From the NCBI RefSeq assembly GCF_004087835.1, contig NZ_CP035120.1, positions 124,001-188,000 on the forward strand: a stretch of 64,000 nt of DNA. The letters are read 5' to 3'. Shown here one piece after another: positions 36,872-45,743 of this stretch; position 1 is the first letter of the stretch, and every line of letters begins with the position of its first letter. This DNA is from Halorussus pelagicus. GTDB taxonomy: Archaea > Halobacteriota > Halobacteria > Halobacteriales > Haladaptataceae. The notes under the pieces were generated by a model. That model made no database searches. It saw only the letters and a program-made list of their open reading frames with translations, and was not told the DNA's origin. Made by a program: the position numbers and the translations under genes.

Positions 36872-37972
36872 ATGACAGAGAATCATAAATATCAGACTCC
36901 CTCGAAGGGAGCGAACGATTGGCACATCCCCATCAACGAGAACTTCGCGGCGCTCGACTCCGACGTCGAAATCCGCGACGCCGCCCAGAACCGCTCGGAG
37001 TACGAACCCAAGCAGGGCGCGAAGTTCCTCGCCACCGACTCCGGCGAGCGCTTCATCGGCGACGGAAGCCAGTGGACGAGCCTCCCGTACCCCGGTTCCA
37101 GCGACAGCACCGCCACAAGTTCGCCGGAGAACTACGACGGGAGTCGTCCGCTCGTCAGCACCGGAAGCATCAGCGTCAGCGTCGGGAGCGGCGGCGACTA
37201 CGACAGCATCCAGGCCGCCATCGAGAACGAGTTCCCGTGGCTCATCCGCCACAAGGTCAATATCAACGTCAGCGACGGGTCGTACGACGAACACGTCGTC
37301 GTCCCGCCCTACGTCGCAAACTGGACGGAGTCGCCCACGCAGAGTAGCAAGGGCGAGCGCGTCCCGATAACCATCGAGGGCAATCAGTCCTCGCCGAGCA
37401 ACTGCCAAATCGGGTCGTTCACCGTGTCGGGTGGCGTCGGAACCATGCAACTGCGCGGGTTCGAGTTCACCAGCAACACCGAGGCAGGCGGTCTCGACAA
37501 CGAGAGCGCACACGTCGCCAACTACCACACCGACAAACTCGGACTGGTCAACTGCCAGTCCGGCGGGAGCGCGAAGCGATTCATCATCGCGTACAACGGC
37601 CGCGTGGCGACTCGCCAGACCATCGACGCGGGCGACGGCAACGTCGAGGAGTACGTGAAAGTCAAGAACAACGGTCACTACCAGACCGGCGGCGGGAGTA
37701 GCGTCTCGGGGACCGCCACCTCAAACGCCTACGTGGTGGACAACGGTATCGTCCACTTCAACAGCCACGACGATTCGACGCTCACCGGGAACAACGGACT
37801 CGTCCGCCAGTTCGAGGGTCCACAGAACGACGGCGGGTTCGCCTACGACGAAGGAAACGGCCGGATGTGGCTCGCCGGAGAGGCCCGCGGGATAGTGGTC
37901 AAGGACACCAGCACCGGCGCTGAGAGTGAAATCGTCGTCACGGACGGAAACGTCACCGCCAACCAGATATAG
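36872..37972 (+). CDS. right-handed beta-helix (pectate-lyase-like) protein
   Basis: The 366-residue protein has an N-terminal motif seen in tail-fibre or particle-attachment proteins (TPSKGANDWHIPINENFAAL) followed by a pectin-lyase-like solenoid: SISVSVGSGGDYDSIQAAIEN, INVSDGSYDEHVVVPPYV, VPITIEGNQSSPSN, IGSFTVSGGVGTMQLRGFEF. No signal peptide is visible. Similar architectures bind or cleave polysaccharides and occur in viral tail spikes and glycan loci. ATG at 36872 is preferred over the upstream frame, whose first 47 residues are Cys/Arg-rich and unlike the rest. Confidence 0.85.
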   Translation: MTENHKYQTPSKGANDWHIPINENFAALDSDVEIRDAAQNRSEYEPKQGAKFLATDSGERFIGDGSQWTSLPYPGSSDSTATSSPENYDGSRPLVSTGSISVSVGSGGDYDSIQAAIENEFPWLIRHKVNINVSDGSYDEHVVVPPYVANWTESPTQSSKGERVPITIEGNQSSPSNCQIGSFTVSGGVGTMQLRGFEFTSNTEAGGLDNESAHVANYHTDKLGLVNCQSGGSAKRFIIAYNGRVATRQTIDAGDGNVEEYVKVKNNGHYQTGGGSSVSGTATSNAYVVDNGIVHFNSHDDSTLTGNNGLVRQFEGPQNDGGFAYDEGNGRMWLAGEARGIVVKDTSTGAESEIVVTDGNVTANQI

Positions 37973-38025
37973 CGCGCTCACCGCGTCTGGGGCGGGTCTG
38001 ACGTACGGTCGGCCCGCGCCCGGAT

Positions 38026-38955
38026 TCACATCTCGACGTAACCGAGGTCGGCGAGTCGGTCCGAGACGGTTTCGTCGTCGATGCCGTCGGCATCGGCGTT
38101 CGCGCGGGACTCGCCGCTGACGATTTCTCTGCGCTCGTCGGCCTGTTGAACTAGCCACGGCACCCGGACCAGCGAGTCGGTGTAGAGTTTCGGCGGATGA
38201 CCGTAGAACGAGTGGGGAATCGGGCGAGCGCGCTCGCCGAACATGTTTCCGTGGTCGGCGGTCACGACGGTCCGGTCGTCGAGTTCGCCGACCAACTCCT
38301 CGACGTGCGGGAGAGCGCGTTCGAGATTCTCCTCGAAGAGGTCCCAGAGTCGGCGACGCGAAATGTCGAGTCGGCCGTGGTTGAGTTCGTGCCAGAAGCT
38401 CTTCTGGTTCTCGGCGTCGTCGTGGAGATGCTTCTTGTCGAACTCGGTGTCCGACTCGATGAAGGGGTAGTGCGGTTGGATGTAGTGGACGAGGAGGCGC
38501 TTGTTCGGATACTGCTGGGCGGCGTCGAGCGCGTACCGAGTGGTCGTCTCGGGCAGGACCGTCTTCGCGTCATCGTGCCACCCCGCCTCATTCCAGACGT
38601 TGACGACTTCGTGGAACTCGGCGTCGATGTCGTCGCGGTGGTAGTAGTAAATCGGACTCGCCGTGACGTAGACGGTGTCCGAGAGGTCTCGGCCGTCGCA
38701 GTTGGCCTTCAGAAACTCAGAGGTGTTCGACCCCCGCGAAATCTTGGTCTCGATGTCGCCCGAGAGCGTGTTCGCCGCGCGGAACTGGTCGTCCCGACAG
38801 GCGTCGAGGACGACGAGGCTGTCCCAGTCCTCCGCGAAGACGTTCGTCCCTTGCGTGTTGTACTCGCGGCGGTCCATGCGCGTGAAGTAGAGGCTGTTCA
38901 GTTTCTTGATGATTAAACTCGGGGGGTACGGGAGCACCTCGGCGAGCGTCTGCAT
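38026..38955 (-). CDS. small alkaline-phosphatase-superfamily enzyme (paralogue 2)
   Basis: The protein of about 309 residues shares with 31009-31893 the segments QGTNVFAEDWDSLVVLDACR, ISRGSNTSEFLKAN (nucleophile Thr candidate), QQYPNKRLLVHYIQPHYPF, VVTADHGNMFGERARPIPHSFYGHP and the end VSDRLADLGYVEM. It is slightly longer, with a YYHRDD insertion. It is the second member of a duplicated family in the glycan locus, transcribed on the minus strand toward the beta-helix gene. The start MQTLAEVLPYPPS at 38955 aligns better with its paralogue than the earlier ATG at 38979. Confidence 0.85.
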   Translation of the reverse strand: MQTLAEVLPYPPSLIIKKLNSLYFTRMDRREYNTQGTNVFAEDWDSLVVLDACRDDQFRAANTLSGDIETKISRGSNTSEFLKANCDGRDLSDTVYVTASPIYYYHRDDIDAEFHEVVNVWNEAGWHDDAKTVLPETTTRYALDAAQQYPNKRLLVHYIQPHYPFIESDTEFDKKHLHDDAENQKSFWHELNHGRLDISRRRLWDLFEENLERALPHVEELVGELDDRTVVTADHGNMFGERARPIPHSFYGHPPKLYTDSLVRVPWLVQQADERREIVSGESRANADADGIDDETVSDRLADLGYVEM

Positions 38956-38979
38956 AGAGAGCCTACACACCGTCATCAC

Positions 38980-39290
38980 GTTTATGCGTGGTGCCTAGCG
39001 AGGGCGGTCGCTCGTTCGCCCCCGAAGCGTCGCTCGTCGGCCGGGAAACGACGACCGAGAAAACGAGCCATTACCTCCCGAAAGGGTCCGGTTGGGAGCG
39101 AGCGCGGCGGTTCGTGACGCCAGCGTCCCCGGACGACGACCGCCACCGGAACGAGTCGAGAAACGACGGAATACTCGATGGAAACGCGAAATTCCGACCC
39201 GTATCGCGGATTGTAGCTCTCGGCCGGGGACGATAGTGGCCAGATAACAAAGGACGCGAGAATCCACGGTTCACGCGAGGAGATGGGGAA
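38980..39290. other. spacer without recognised gene
   Basis: About 310 bp separate the divergent phosphatase-like and glycosyltransferase genes. The short frames here have arginine-rich, non-haloarchaeal composition. The stretch should hold both promoters; AGATAACAAAGG at 39241-39252 is the most AT-rich candidate upstream of the glycosyltransferase. Confidence 0.4.
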
Positions 39291-40535
39291 ATGGGGGTAC
39301 TATCGTCGGACCCGGAGTCGGTCGAGCGCGACCGCCGCGATTCGCGCCCGGCTATCGGTCTGATAGCGACTGAGTCGAACGGCGAATCGGTCGAGCGTGC
39401 GGTCCGGCGAGCCAGTGACCTCGGGTACGAGGTCTTCGTCGCGCCCGACCGCGAGGAGACGGCCGAGTTCCTCCGGGACGAAGACGGAACCGTCGTCCGT
39501 CCTGACAACGGAAACGACGACGACCTGCGCGTCGCGCTGGCCGCGGCCGCTCGCAGTAACGACTACCCCGGACTCGTCCTCTCGGAGGGCGTAGACGGCC
39601 GAATCGACTACACGCGAAGCCTCTCGACGTTTCGTGCGCGAGATTCCTATGTGGTCCCCGCAGTCAAGAGAGACAACGTCCGCGCACAGGGGACCGACCC
39701 CATCGTCGCGGGCATCCCCGCGTACAACGAGGCCGAGACCATCGCCCAAATCGTCGAGGTGGCGACCGAGTACGTCGATGAGGTGGTCGTCGTGGACGAC
39801 GGGAGCGCCGACCGGACCGCGGAACTGGCGCGGCGAGCGGGCGCACTCGTTGTTCGACACTCCACCAACAGGGGGAAAGGGGCCGCCCTGAAGAGCGTCT
39901 TCGACTACGCTGAGCGCCGGTCGTGTTCTGCGCTCGTCCTGCTCGACGGCGACGGACAGCACCTTCCCCGAGACATCCCCGCCGTCGCCCAACCGGTCCT
40001 CGACGGCGGTGCCGACGTGGTCATCGGAAGCCGATACCTCCGGCGAGGGATGGGTTCCGAGACGCCGTTCTACCGGCGGGTCGGCCAGCGAGTCCTCGAC
40101 CGGAGCATCGCGTTTCTGTTCGGCGTCTCGGTCACGGACACCCAGAGCGGGTTCCGGGCGCTGTCGCTCGACGCCGTCGAGGACATCACCGTCCGGACGA
40201 ACGGGATGGCCGTCGAAACCGAGATGCTAGACGCCGCGAACCGCAACGACCTGACCATCGCCGAGCGCCCGATACGCGTCCAGTACGACGTTCACAACGG
40301 CCAGACGTACAACCCGGTCCGCCACGGCGCGGCGGTCCTCGGGCGAATCGTCCAGTTGGTCGCCAGACGACTGCTGGAACGGTCGTCGCGCGGCCGGGCC
40401 GACCGTCGAGCGAGCGACGCCGACCGAACGACCGAGGGCGAGCGCGTGGCGCGTCGGCGCGAACGCGCCGCCGCGCCGACCGACACGACCGGAGACGACC
40501 GGAGCGCCAACAAGAGAGAGCAGTCACAACGATGA
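39291..40535 (+). CDS. glycosyltransferase family 2 (dolichol-phosphate sugar synthase-like)
   Basis: The 414-residue enzyme has an N-terminal extension of about 130 residues (a Rossmann-like segment, AIGLIATESNGESVERAVRR) before the GT-A core: VAGIPAYNEAETIAQIVEVA, VVVDDGSADRTAELA, LVLLDGDGQHLPRD (DxD metal site), ADVVIGSRYLR and GVSVTDTQSGFRALSLDA. Such enzymes charge a dolichyl-phosphate carrier with a sugar. The unusually long N-terminal domain is retained in frame. Its stop overlaps the next start (ATGA). Confidence 0.92.
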   Translation: MGVLSSDPESVERDRRDSRPAIGLIATESNGESVERAVRRASDLGYEVFVAPDREETAEFLRDEDGTVVRPDNGNDDDLRVALAAAARSNDYPGLVLSEGVDGRIDYTRSLSTFRARDSYVVPAVKRDNVRAQGTDPIVAGIPAYNEAETIAQIVEVATEYVDEVVVVDDGSADRTAELARRAGALVVRHSTNRGKGAALKSVFDYAERRSCSALVLLDGDGQHLPRDIPAVAQPVLDGGADVVIGSRYLRRGMGSETPFYRRVGQRVLDRSIAFLFGVSVTDTQSGFRALSLDAVEDITVRTNGMAVETEMLDAANRNDLTIAERPIRVQYDVHNGQTYNPVRHGAAVLGRIVQLVARRLLERSSRGRADRRASDADRTTEGERVARRRERAAAPTDTTGDDRSANKREQSQR

Positions 40536-41779
40536 CCGACAGGCGAGACCCGACACCGAGACGCGACGCATCAAGGAACCGAGAGCGACCCCTGCGGATT
40601 CTCCGGGTGACCAGCGACATCCACCCGGAGGTCCCCGGCGGACTCGGACTGCACGTCCACAGTCTCTCGAAGAAGCAGGCCGAGATGGGCCACGACGTGA
40701 CGGTCCTCACGTCCGACCACGGCGACCGGTCGCTCCCGCGGACGGCGGTCCGCGACGGCTACGCGCTGAAGCGCCACCGCGAGGTGGCCAGTCCCGTGGA
40801 CAACAGCATCGTCCCCGGACTCGCCAAGTCGCTGTGGGACCTCGCCGACGAGTACGACGTGGTTCACGCCCACTCCCACCTATTCTTCTCGTCAAACGTG
40901 GCCGCGCTCGTCGCCTCGCTGACCGACGCGGCGCTGGTCGTCACCAACCACGGCCTGTTCTCCCAGACCGCGAACCGGTGGGTTCAGGAGGTCCACCTCC
41001 GCACCGTCGGCCGGAAAACGTTCGACGCCGCCGAACGCGTGTTCTGCTACTCGGAGACCGACCGCGACCGCTTGCAGTCCTACGGCGTTCAGACGCCGGT
41101 CGCGGTCGTTCGGAACGGCATCGACTGCACGACGTTCCGGCCGGTAGAGAGCGACGAGAGCGAACGGGCCGGGGAGAGAAATGACAACGGCGACACACTA
41201 CTGTTCGTCGGGCGACTGAAACCCGGCAAGGGCGTCGGGGTCCTACTGGAAGCGATGGCCGAGTTGCGCGAGCAGTTTCCCGACCTGACGCTCCGGGTGG
41301 TCGGCGACGGCCCGCTCCGGGCGTCGTTAGAGGAGTACGCCGCCGACTGCGGCGTGGCCGACCGCGTAACCTTCGCGGGGTGGCGCTCCCAGGAGGACCT
41401 TCCGGCGGAGTACGGCGCGGCCAGCGTCTTCGTCCTGCCGAGTCTGAGCGAGGGGTTCCCGCGGACCGTCCTCGAATCGCTGGCCTGCGAGACGCCAGTC
41501 GTGACCACCGACCTGCCGCAGCTCGAATCGGTCCTCGACGGCGTGGGCCTGACCGTACCACCGGAGTCGCCGGGGATGCTGGCGTCGGCGGTCGGCGAAC
41601 TGCTGGCCGACGACGAGCGCCGCGAGCGGATGGGTGCGGCGGGTCGCTCGCTCGTCACCGACCGCTACTCGTGGGACCGGACCGTCGAGCGAACGACCGC
41701 GGCGTACTACGACGTGCTGGACGCCGAACCGCCAGCGGAAGCGAGTCCAGTCGCCGAGGGGAGGACGCCCGAGAGATGA
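40532..41779 (+). CDS. glycosyltransferase family 4 protein
   Basis: The 415-residue GT-B enzyme reads LRILRVTSDIHPEVPGGLGLHVHSLSKKQ (glycogen-synthase-like GGLG loop), DVVHAHSHLFF, VVRNGIDCTTF, LLFVGRLKPGKGVGVLLEAM, VTFAGWRSQEDLPAEYGAAS and the E-x7-E in LSEGFPRTVLESLACETPVV. Second gene of a coupled trio (GT2, GT4, chimeric remnant), each joined by ATGA overlaps. Confidence 0.93.
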   Translation: MTDRRDPTPRRDASRNRERPLRILRVTSDIHPEVPGGLGLHVHSLSKKQAEMGHDVTVLTSDHGDRSLPRTAVRDGYALKRHREVASPVDNSIVPGLAKSLWDLADEYDVVHAHSHLFFSSNVAALVASLTDAALVVTNHGLFSQTANRWVQEVHLRTVGRKTFDAAERVFCYSETDRDRLQSYGVQTPVAVVRNGIDCTTFRPVESDESERAGERNDNGDTLLFVGRLKPGKGVGVLLEAMAELREQFPDLTLRVVGDGPLRASLEEYAADCGVADRVTFAGWRSQEDLPAEYGAASVFVLPSLSEGFPRTVLESLACETPVVTTDLPQLESVLDGVGLTVPPESPGMLASAVGELLADDERRERMGAAGRSLVTDRYSWDRTVERTTAAYYDVLDAEPPAEASPVAEGRTPER

Positions 41780-42177
41780 CGGTCCGCGTCGAGACGACGA
41801 CCGACGCCGAGGCGTGGGACTCCTTCGTGGACCAGTCGCCACAGACCGGCTTATTCCACCAGTACGACGCGCTCGCGGTGCTGGCCGACCGCTTCGACGC
41901 GACGCTCCTCGAAGCGACCGTCGCCGACTCCCGCCTCACTGACGAGGCCACGGGGCGAGCGTGGCAGTCCGAGATTCCGGCCGACCGGACGGCCATCTGC
42001 GAGTCGGTCCGCTTCGGCGTCGAGCGGTCGAAACCGGGCGAACAGTTCCGGGCGATTCCGGACCACGAGCGCGAGGAACTGCTCGGGAGTCTGCCCGACG
42101 ACTGGGAGGAGTTCGACGCGACCCAATCCGTCAGCCCCGCGGTCGAGCGACAACTGGAAACGCTCGGGTACCGCTGA
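41776..42177 (+). CDS. chimeric remnant: FemAB-like N terminus fused to a sulfatase-like C terminus
   Basis: The 133-residue frame opens MTVRVETTTDAEAWDSFVDQ then SPQTGLFHQYDALAVLADRF, the start of FemAB/GNAT-type acyltransferases. It then changes to a tail (HEREELLGSLPDDWEEFDAT, SVSPAVERQLETLGYR) typical of sulfatase-family C termini. Both parent domains are missing their catalytic cores, so a deletion between two former neighbours probably fused them in frame. The intact start is ATGA-coupled to the glycosyltransferase, so it is still likely translated. Confidence 0.6.
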   Translation: MTVRVETTTDAEAWDSFVDQSPQTGLFHQYDALAVLADRFDATLLEATVADSRLTDEATGRAWQSEIPADRTAICESVRFGVERSKPGEQFRAIPDHEREELLGSLPDDWEEFDATQSVSPAVERQLETLGYR

Positions 42178-42245
42178 GACCCGCTGGCGGTCTCGACCTC
42201 GAAAAGCCAGCAAAGCTTTCCCCGCCCGTGCCCTCACTCACACGC

Positions 42246-42635
42246 ATGGAACCCGAATCCCAAGAACACGGCGCGAAAATAGAGGTATCGGTCGAGAAGG
42301 AACCGCCGGGGATGGAGCGCGTTCGGATCATCGCCGACCTGCTGGACGAGGCCGTCGAACTCCCCGTTATCAACTACAAAATCGGGCTGGACCCCATTCT
42401 GGGCATCCTGCCGGTGGGCGGTGACACCCTCTCGGCGGCCATCTCGCTGTACATCGTCGCCGAGGGCGCGCAGATGGGCGCGTCCCGCGACACCGTGCTG
42501 AAGATGCTGCTCAACGTCGGCGTGGACGCCGCTACCGGGTCGATTCCGGTCCTCGGAACGCTCATCGACGCGGTGTGGAAAGCCAACAAGCGCAACGTCG
42601 CGCTGTTGGAAGACGAGTTCGGGAAGGGGTACTGA
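42246..42635 (+). CDS. DUF4112 family protein
   Basis: The 129-residue protein matches DUF4112: RVRIIADLLDEAVELPVINYKIGLDPILGILPVGGDTLSAAISLYI and DAATGSIPVLGTLIDAVWKANKRN. Two hydrophobic hairpins with conserved Gly/Pro (GLDPILGILPVGGD; GSIPVLGTLIDA) suggest a membrane-associated protein of unknown role. It is transcribed alone, 68 bp after the glycan cluster. Confidence 0.92.
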   Translation: MEPESQEHGAKIEVSVEKEPPGMERVRIIADLLDEAVELPVINYKIGLDPILGILPVGGDTLSAAISLYIVAEGAQMGASRDTVLKMLLNVGVDAATGSIPVLGTLIDAVWKANKRNVALLEDEFGKGY

Positions 42636-42762
42636 GTCGGTGGAGTGAGGCGGCGCGTCCCGATTCTGTCGGTCCCTCACAGGGTTTCTGAGACCGATTT
42701 CTGCGAACGGAGCAGTTGACAGACGACACAACTTTATTGAGAGCTTCGAAAGATGTCGAAAT

Positions 42763-43140
42763 ATGGTACGTAGACGAACGATAGCTGTCGTGGAGTTCGT
42801 CGGGGCCGGAGTCATGCTCTTGGCTCTGTTTCCGCTGTGGCGACGAGCCTCTGAGGACGACGAAGCACTCAGCGTCTCGCCGTCCGACATCGCCGCCGGT
42901 GGCGTCGGCCAGTTCGTTCGGTACTGGGCGCGAGACCGCGACGTGGCCGGAATACGAAGCCGACGCAGTCGGTGGTTCCTCGCGCACCTCGCGTGGAGCG
43001 GGTGGGGTTTCGCCGTGCGACGGCGGTCCGACGACTCCGAGAACGCTTCGAAGAACTTCCACGTCGGCGCGCTCGCCGCGACGACGGCGTACCGACTCTG
43101 GTACGGCGTACTCAACCCGCTTCCCGACGACACCGAGTGA
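42763..43140 (+). CDS. haloarchaeal protein of unknown function
   Basis: The 125-residue protein has one N-terminal membrane helix (IAVVEFVGAGVMLLALFPLW), an acidic linker and a C-terminal part rich in Trp and Tyr (RWFLAHLAWSGWGFAV; AATTAYRLWYGVLNPLP). No family was recognised. The preceding spacer contains an AT-rich GACACAACTTTATTGAG (42724-42740) that could be its promoter. Confidence 0.6.
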   Translation: MVRRRTIAVVEFVGAGVMLLALFPLWRRASEDDEALSVSPSDIAAGGVGQFVRYWARDRDVAGIRSRRSRWFLAHLAWSGWGFAVRRRSDDSENASKNFHVGALAATTAYRLWYGVLNPLPDDTE

Positions 43141-43163
43141 CGTTTTCTGCGGAAACCTGTCCG

Positions 43164-43367
43164 CTACACCCCGCTCTCGACCCGCACCCCGCAGAATCCG
43201 TCCCGACCTAACTCGAAGCGCCACGAGCCACTTCCATCTTCGTCTGTCCAGATAGTCGAGTCGGTCAGTCAGTCCACGCCGTCGCCCTCGGCGTCGGCGA
43301 ACGTCTCGACATTGATGGCGTAGAGCGTCGCGTTCTCGTACCAGCGGTCTTTCGTTCCTATGAACAC
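43164..43367 (-). pseudogene. alpha-amylase-family remnant (both ends, middle deleted)
   Basis: On the minus strand the sequence reads DRWYENATLYAINVETFADAEGDGVD and then a TGA. That is the unmistakable N-terminal strand of GH13 enzymes such as trehalose synthase or maltogenic amylase. In the same frame after the stop, STIWTDEDGSGSWRFELGRD and GFCGVRVESGV close the frame, plausibly the C-terminal beta domain of the same gene. The catalytic barrel is gone, so this is a deletion relic. The intact N-terminal part begins at a possible GTG near 43367. Confidence 0.6.
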
Positions 43368-43517
43368 CCGCGAGGGCCGATGACGATTTCGACCGGCAAA
43401 ACTGGTGGGCGAGGGCGACACGCTCGCTCCGGGTTGATTTAACCGCTTCGCGGGACAGAGGGCCTGAAATGATAAGTGCGTCGGCGTGTTCTTCACGTCC
43501 GTTCTGGTGGGGGATTG

Positions 43518-44273
43518 ATGGACGCGAGTACACGTACAGCGACGGAGGAATCGGAACGGAGCGAAGCGGTCGTCGAGTGCGACCGCGTGACCCGCAGATA
43601 CGAACGCGGCGGTGGTGGCGGGTGGTTCTCGTTCGGCGACGACGCCGAGGAGCGCCCGACGGTGACGGCGCTCAAAGACATGTCGCTGACCATCGAGCGC
43701 GGCGAGTTCGTCGGCCTGTCGGGACCGAGCGGGAGCGGCAAGTCCACGCTCATTCACCTGCTGTCAGGACTGGACGCGCCGACCGAGGGGACGGTCACGC
43801 TCGCGGGCGAGGACGTGTCGTCGCTCACCCAGAAGCAACTGACGCGACTGCGACTGGAGCAGGTGGGCATCGTCTTCCAGCGGTTTCACCTCATGCCGTC
43901 GCTGTCCGCGCGGGCGAACGTCGCGCTCCCGCTGGTCGAGCGCGGTCTCGGCAAGTCCGAGCGCCGCGAGCAGGCCGCCGACCTGCTGGAGAAGGTCGGT
44001 CTCGGCGACCGCCAGAGCCACCGCCCCGGCGAGCTGTCCGGCGGCGAGCAACAGCGCGTCGCCGTCGCGCGGGCGCTCGCTGGCGACCCCCTCGTCGTCT
44101 TCGCCGACGAACCGACCGGCGAACTCGACACCGACACCGGCGCGGTCATCCTCGACCTGCTCGGGGACCTCGCCGAGGAGCGTGCCGTGGTCATCGCGTC
44201 GCACGACGAACGGGCGCTCGCCCGGACCGACCGCGTGGTCCGTCTGCGCGACGGGCAGGTGCAGGATGCGTGA
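43518..44273 (+). CDS. ABC transporter ATP-binding protein (MacB/LolD type)
   Basis: The 251-residue ATPase has Walker A GPSGSGKS (69-76), Q-loop Gln121, signature LSGGEQ (173-178), Walker B VVFADE (193-198) and D-loop TGELDT, the MacB/LolD-subfamily pattern. A Gly-rich insert (ERGGGGGWF, 29-37) precedes the first strand. It starts an operon with two MacB-like permeases, for extrusion or lipoprotein/antibiotic-type transport. The start at 43518 was chosen because the earlier frame has an Arg-rich N terminus. Confidence 0.94.
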   Translation: MDASTRTATEESERSEAVVECDRVTRRYERGGGGGWFSFGDDAEERPTVTALKDMSLTIERGEFVGLSGPSGSGKSTLIHLLSGLDAPTEGTVTLAGEDVSSLTQKQLTRLRLEQVGIVFQRFHLMPSLSARANVALPLVERGLGKSERREQAADLLEKVGLGDRQSHRPGELSGGEQQRVAVARALAGDPLVVFADEPTGELDTDTGAVILDLLGDLAEERAVVIASHDERALARTDRVVRLRDGQVQDA

Positions 44274-44297
44274 GAGGATGCGCGAGGAGGTGCGTCG

Positions 44298-45539
44298 ATG
44301 TCCGCAGTGAGGCGATGGCTCGGTCTCGTTGGGGTCGCGCTCCGCCGGACCGCCACGAAGGCGACACGGACCGCGCCGCGCCAGACCGCGGTGAGCGTCC
44401 TCGGCGTCGCCATCGCCGTCGCGCTCATGCTCGTCGTGACCGCGACCGGTCTCGGTCTCGTGCAGGGGACCACGGTCCGGGGCGACGCGGTGGACTACTG
44501 GGTCGTGCCCGAGTCCGGCGGCGCGTCCACGATGGTCGTCTCGACCGACTCGGCCAAACTCGGCGACGTTCACGCCAAGGGCGACGCGCTGAACGCCGAC
44601 AACCGCATCGAGTACGCGACTCCGGTCGGGATTTCGGTCCTGAAAGTGGAGACCGACGGCGGGGGAAGCGAGTACGTTCTCGGCGTCGGCGTCGTCGGGT
44701 CGCCGAAACTCGACGGAGTGGCCGGACTCCCGACCGCGCCGCTCGCTCCGGGAGACCCCTACTACGCCAACGGGAGTTACGACGGCGAGTGGACCGGCGA
44801 GGCCGTCCTCTCGTCCGGCGCGGCCCAGCGACTCGGCGTCAACGAGAGCGCCAACATCTCGGCCAGCGGCGCAATCGCCGGGTCGGGCGACCGACAGTGG
44901 CAGGTCACGGCCGCCGAGCAGGCCGCCGTCGAGTCGGGTCTCTCGGGGATGCCCGTGATGCTAGTCCACCTGAGCGAGCTACAGGCCATCACCGGCGCGC
45001 AGTCGGGCGACCAAGCCGACCAGATTCTTGTCCAGTCGAACGTCGGCGGTCTCGAATCCTCGCTCGAAGAGCGGTTCGCGGGCGCGAGCGCGGTGACGCG
45101 CTCGGGATTCACCGCACAGAACTCGGTCGATTCGGACCTGCCGCTGGCGATGGGGCTGGCGGCCCTGCTCATCGCCGTCGTCGTCGGCACGCTGTTCGTC
45201 GCCACCACGCAGGGGTTGCAGGTCGAGGCCGACAGCGAGCAGTTGGCGACCCTGACGGCCATCGGGTTCTCGCGGCGCGCACGCGCGGTCCTGCTCGTCG
45301 TGCAGGCGCTCGCGCTCACGCTCGTCGGGGGCGCGCTCGGCATCGTCCTCGCGTACGGGACGACCGCGATTACCAACTACGCCGCCACGCGGGCCATCGC
45401 GCCCGTCCCAATCGCAACCTTCCACCCCCTGCTGGTGGTCTACGGACTCGGCGTCTCGGCGTTCATCGGGATTCTCGTCGCGCCGTACTTGCTGGCGATG
45501 GAGGGCCGCACCGAGGGCGTCACGGAGGTGATTCGGTGA
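44298..45539 (+). CDS. MacB/FtsX-type ABC permease
   Basis: The 413-residue permease has an N-terminal membrane helix ([20 protein letters not shown]), a periplasmic-type MacB core domain (about 60-265) and three C-terminal helices ([63 protein letters not shown]), the FtsX topology. It is 24 bp after the ATPase gene. Its stop overlaps the first of three tandem mini-genes (GTGA). Confidence 0.93.
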   Translation: MSAVRRWLGLVGVALRRTATKATRTAPRQTAVSVLGVAIAVALMLVVTATGLGLVQGTTVRGDAVDYWVVPESGGASTMVVSTDSAKLGDVHAKGDALNADNRIEYATPVGISVLKVETDGGGSEYVLGVGVVGSPKLDGVAGLPTAPLAPGDPYYANGSYDGEWTGEAVLSSGAAQRLGVNESANISASGAIAGSGDRQWQVTAAEQAAVESGLSGMPVMLVHLSELQAITGAQSGDQADQILVQSNVGGLESSLEERFAGASAVTRSGFTAQNSVDSDLPLAMGLAALLIAVVVGTLFVATTQGLQVEADSEQLATLTAIGFSRRARAVLLVVQALALTLVGGALGIVLAYGTTAITNYAATRAIAPVPIATFHPLLVVYGLGVSAFIGILVAPYLLAMEGRTEGVTEVIR

Positions 45540-45607
45540 GCAAGCTTCTCCGAACCCGACTCATCGCGGCGGCCCGAAAGCGGGCCACCGTGGAGGTAAA
45601 CCGATGA
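45536..45607 (+). CDS. 23-residue mini-gene, copy 1
   Basis: Encodes [16 protein letters not shown] plus ATVEVNR, a basic amphipathic peptide. GTG start overlaps the upstream permease stop; the stop overlaps copy 2 (ATGA). It resembles the cytoplasmic N terminus of ABC permeases (MSxLLRTRL), so it may have arisen by duplication of a gene start. Too short for standard gene calls; translation is likely because of the coupling and Shine-Dalgarno. Confidence 0.55.
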   Translation: MSKLLRTRLIAAARKRATVEVNR

Positions 45608-45675
45608 GCGAACTTCTCCGAACCCGACTCATCGCGGCGGCCCGAAAGCGGGCCGCCGTGGAGGTAAACCGATGA
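45604..45675 (+). CDS. 23-residue mini-gene, copy 2
   Basis: Encodes MSELLRTRLIAAARKR plus AAVEVNR, preceded by GGAGGT six bases upstream and coupled by ATGA overlaps to copies 1 and 3. Identical at the peptide level to copy 3. Confidence 0.55.
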   Translation: MSELLRTRLIAAARKRAAVEVNR

Positions 45676-45743
45676 GCGAACTTCTCCGAACCCGACTCAT
45701 CGCGGCGGCCCGAAAGCGGGCCGCCGTGGAGGTAAACCGATGA
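45672..45743 (+). CDS. 23-residue mini-gene, copy 3
   Basis: Same peptide as copy 2. Its stop overlaps the start of the second permease (ATGA at 45740), so ribosomes could pass from the first permease through three peptides to the second. Confidence 0.55.
   Translation: MSELLRTRLIAAARKRAAVEVNR

Larger units (their letters stand above)
45536..45739 (+). repeat. three tandem 68-bp repeats, each a mini-gene with its own ribosome binding site
   Basis: Units start at 45536 (GTG), 45604 and 45672 (ATG), exactly 68 bp apart, and the next permease starts at 45740 in the same register. Each ends in GTGGAGGTAAACCG, so a GGAGGT Shine-Dalgarno lies just before the next start codon. Copies 2 and 3 are identical through 68 bp; copy 1 differs at the start codon and two internal codons (AAG for GAA, ACC for GCC). 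Not a CRISPR array: no spacers. Confidence 0.95.

Noticed and set aside
38988-39236. 82-codon frame between the phosphatase-like and GT2 genes
   Set aside because: Composition unlike neighbouring proteins and no start signal; probably chance.
45536-45739. Tandem repeats considered as a CRISPR array
   Set aside because: Units abut with no spacers, contain an open frame with ribosome binding site, and lie inside an operon.
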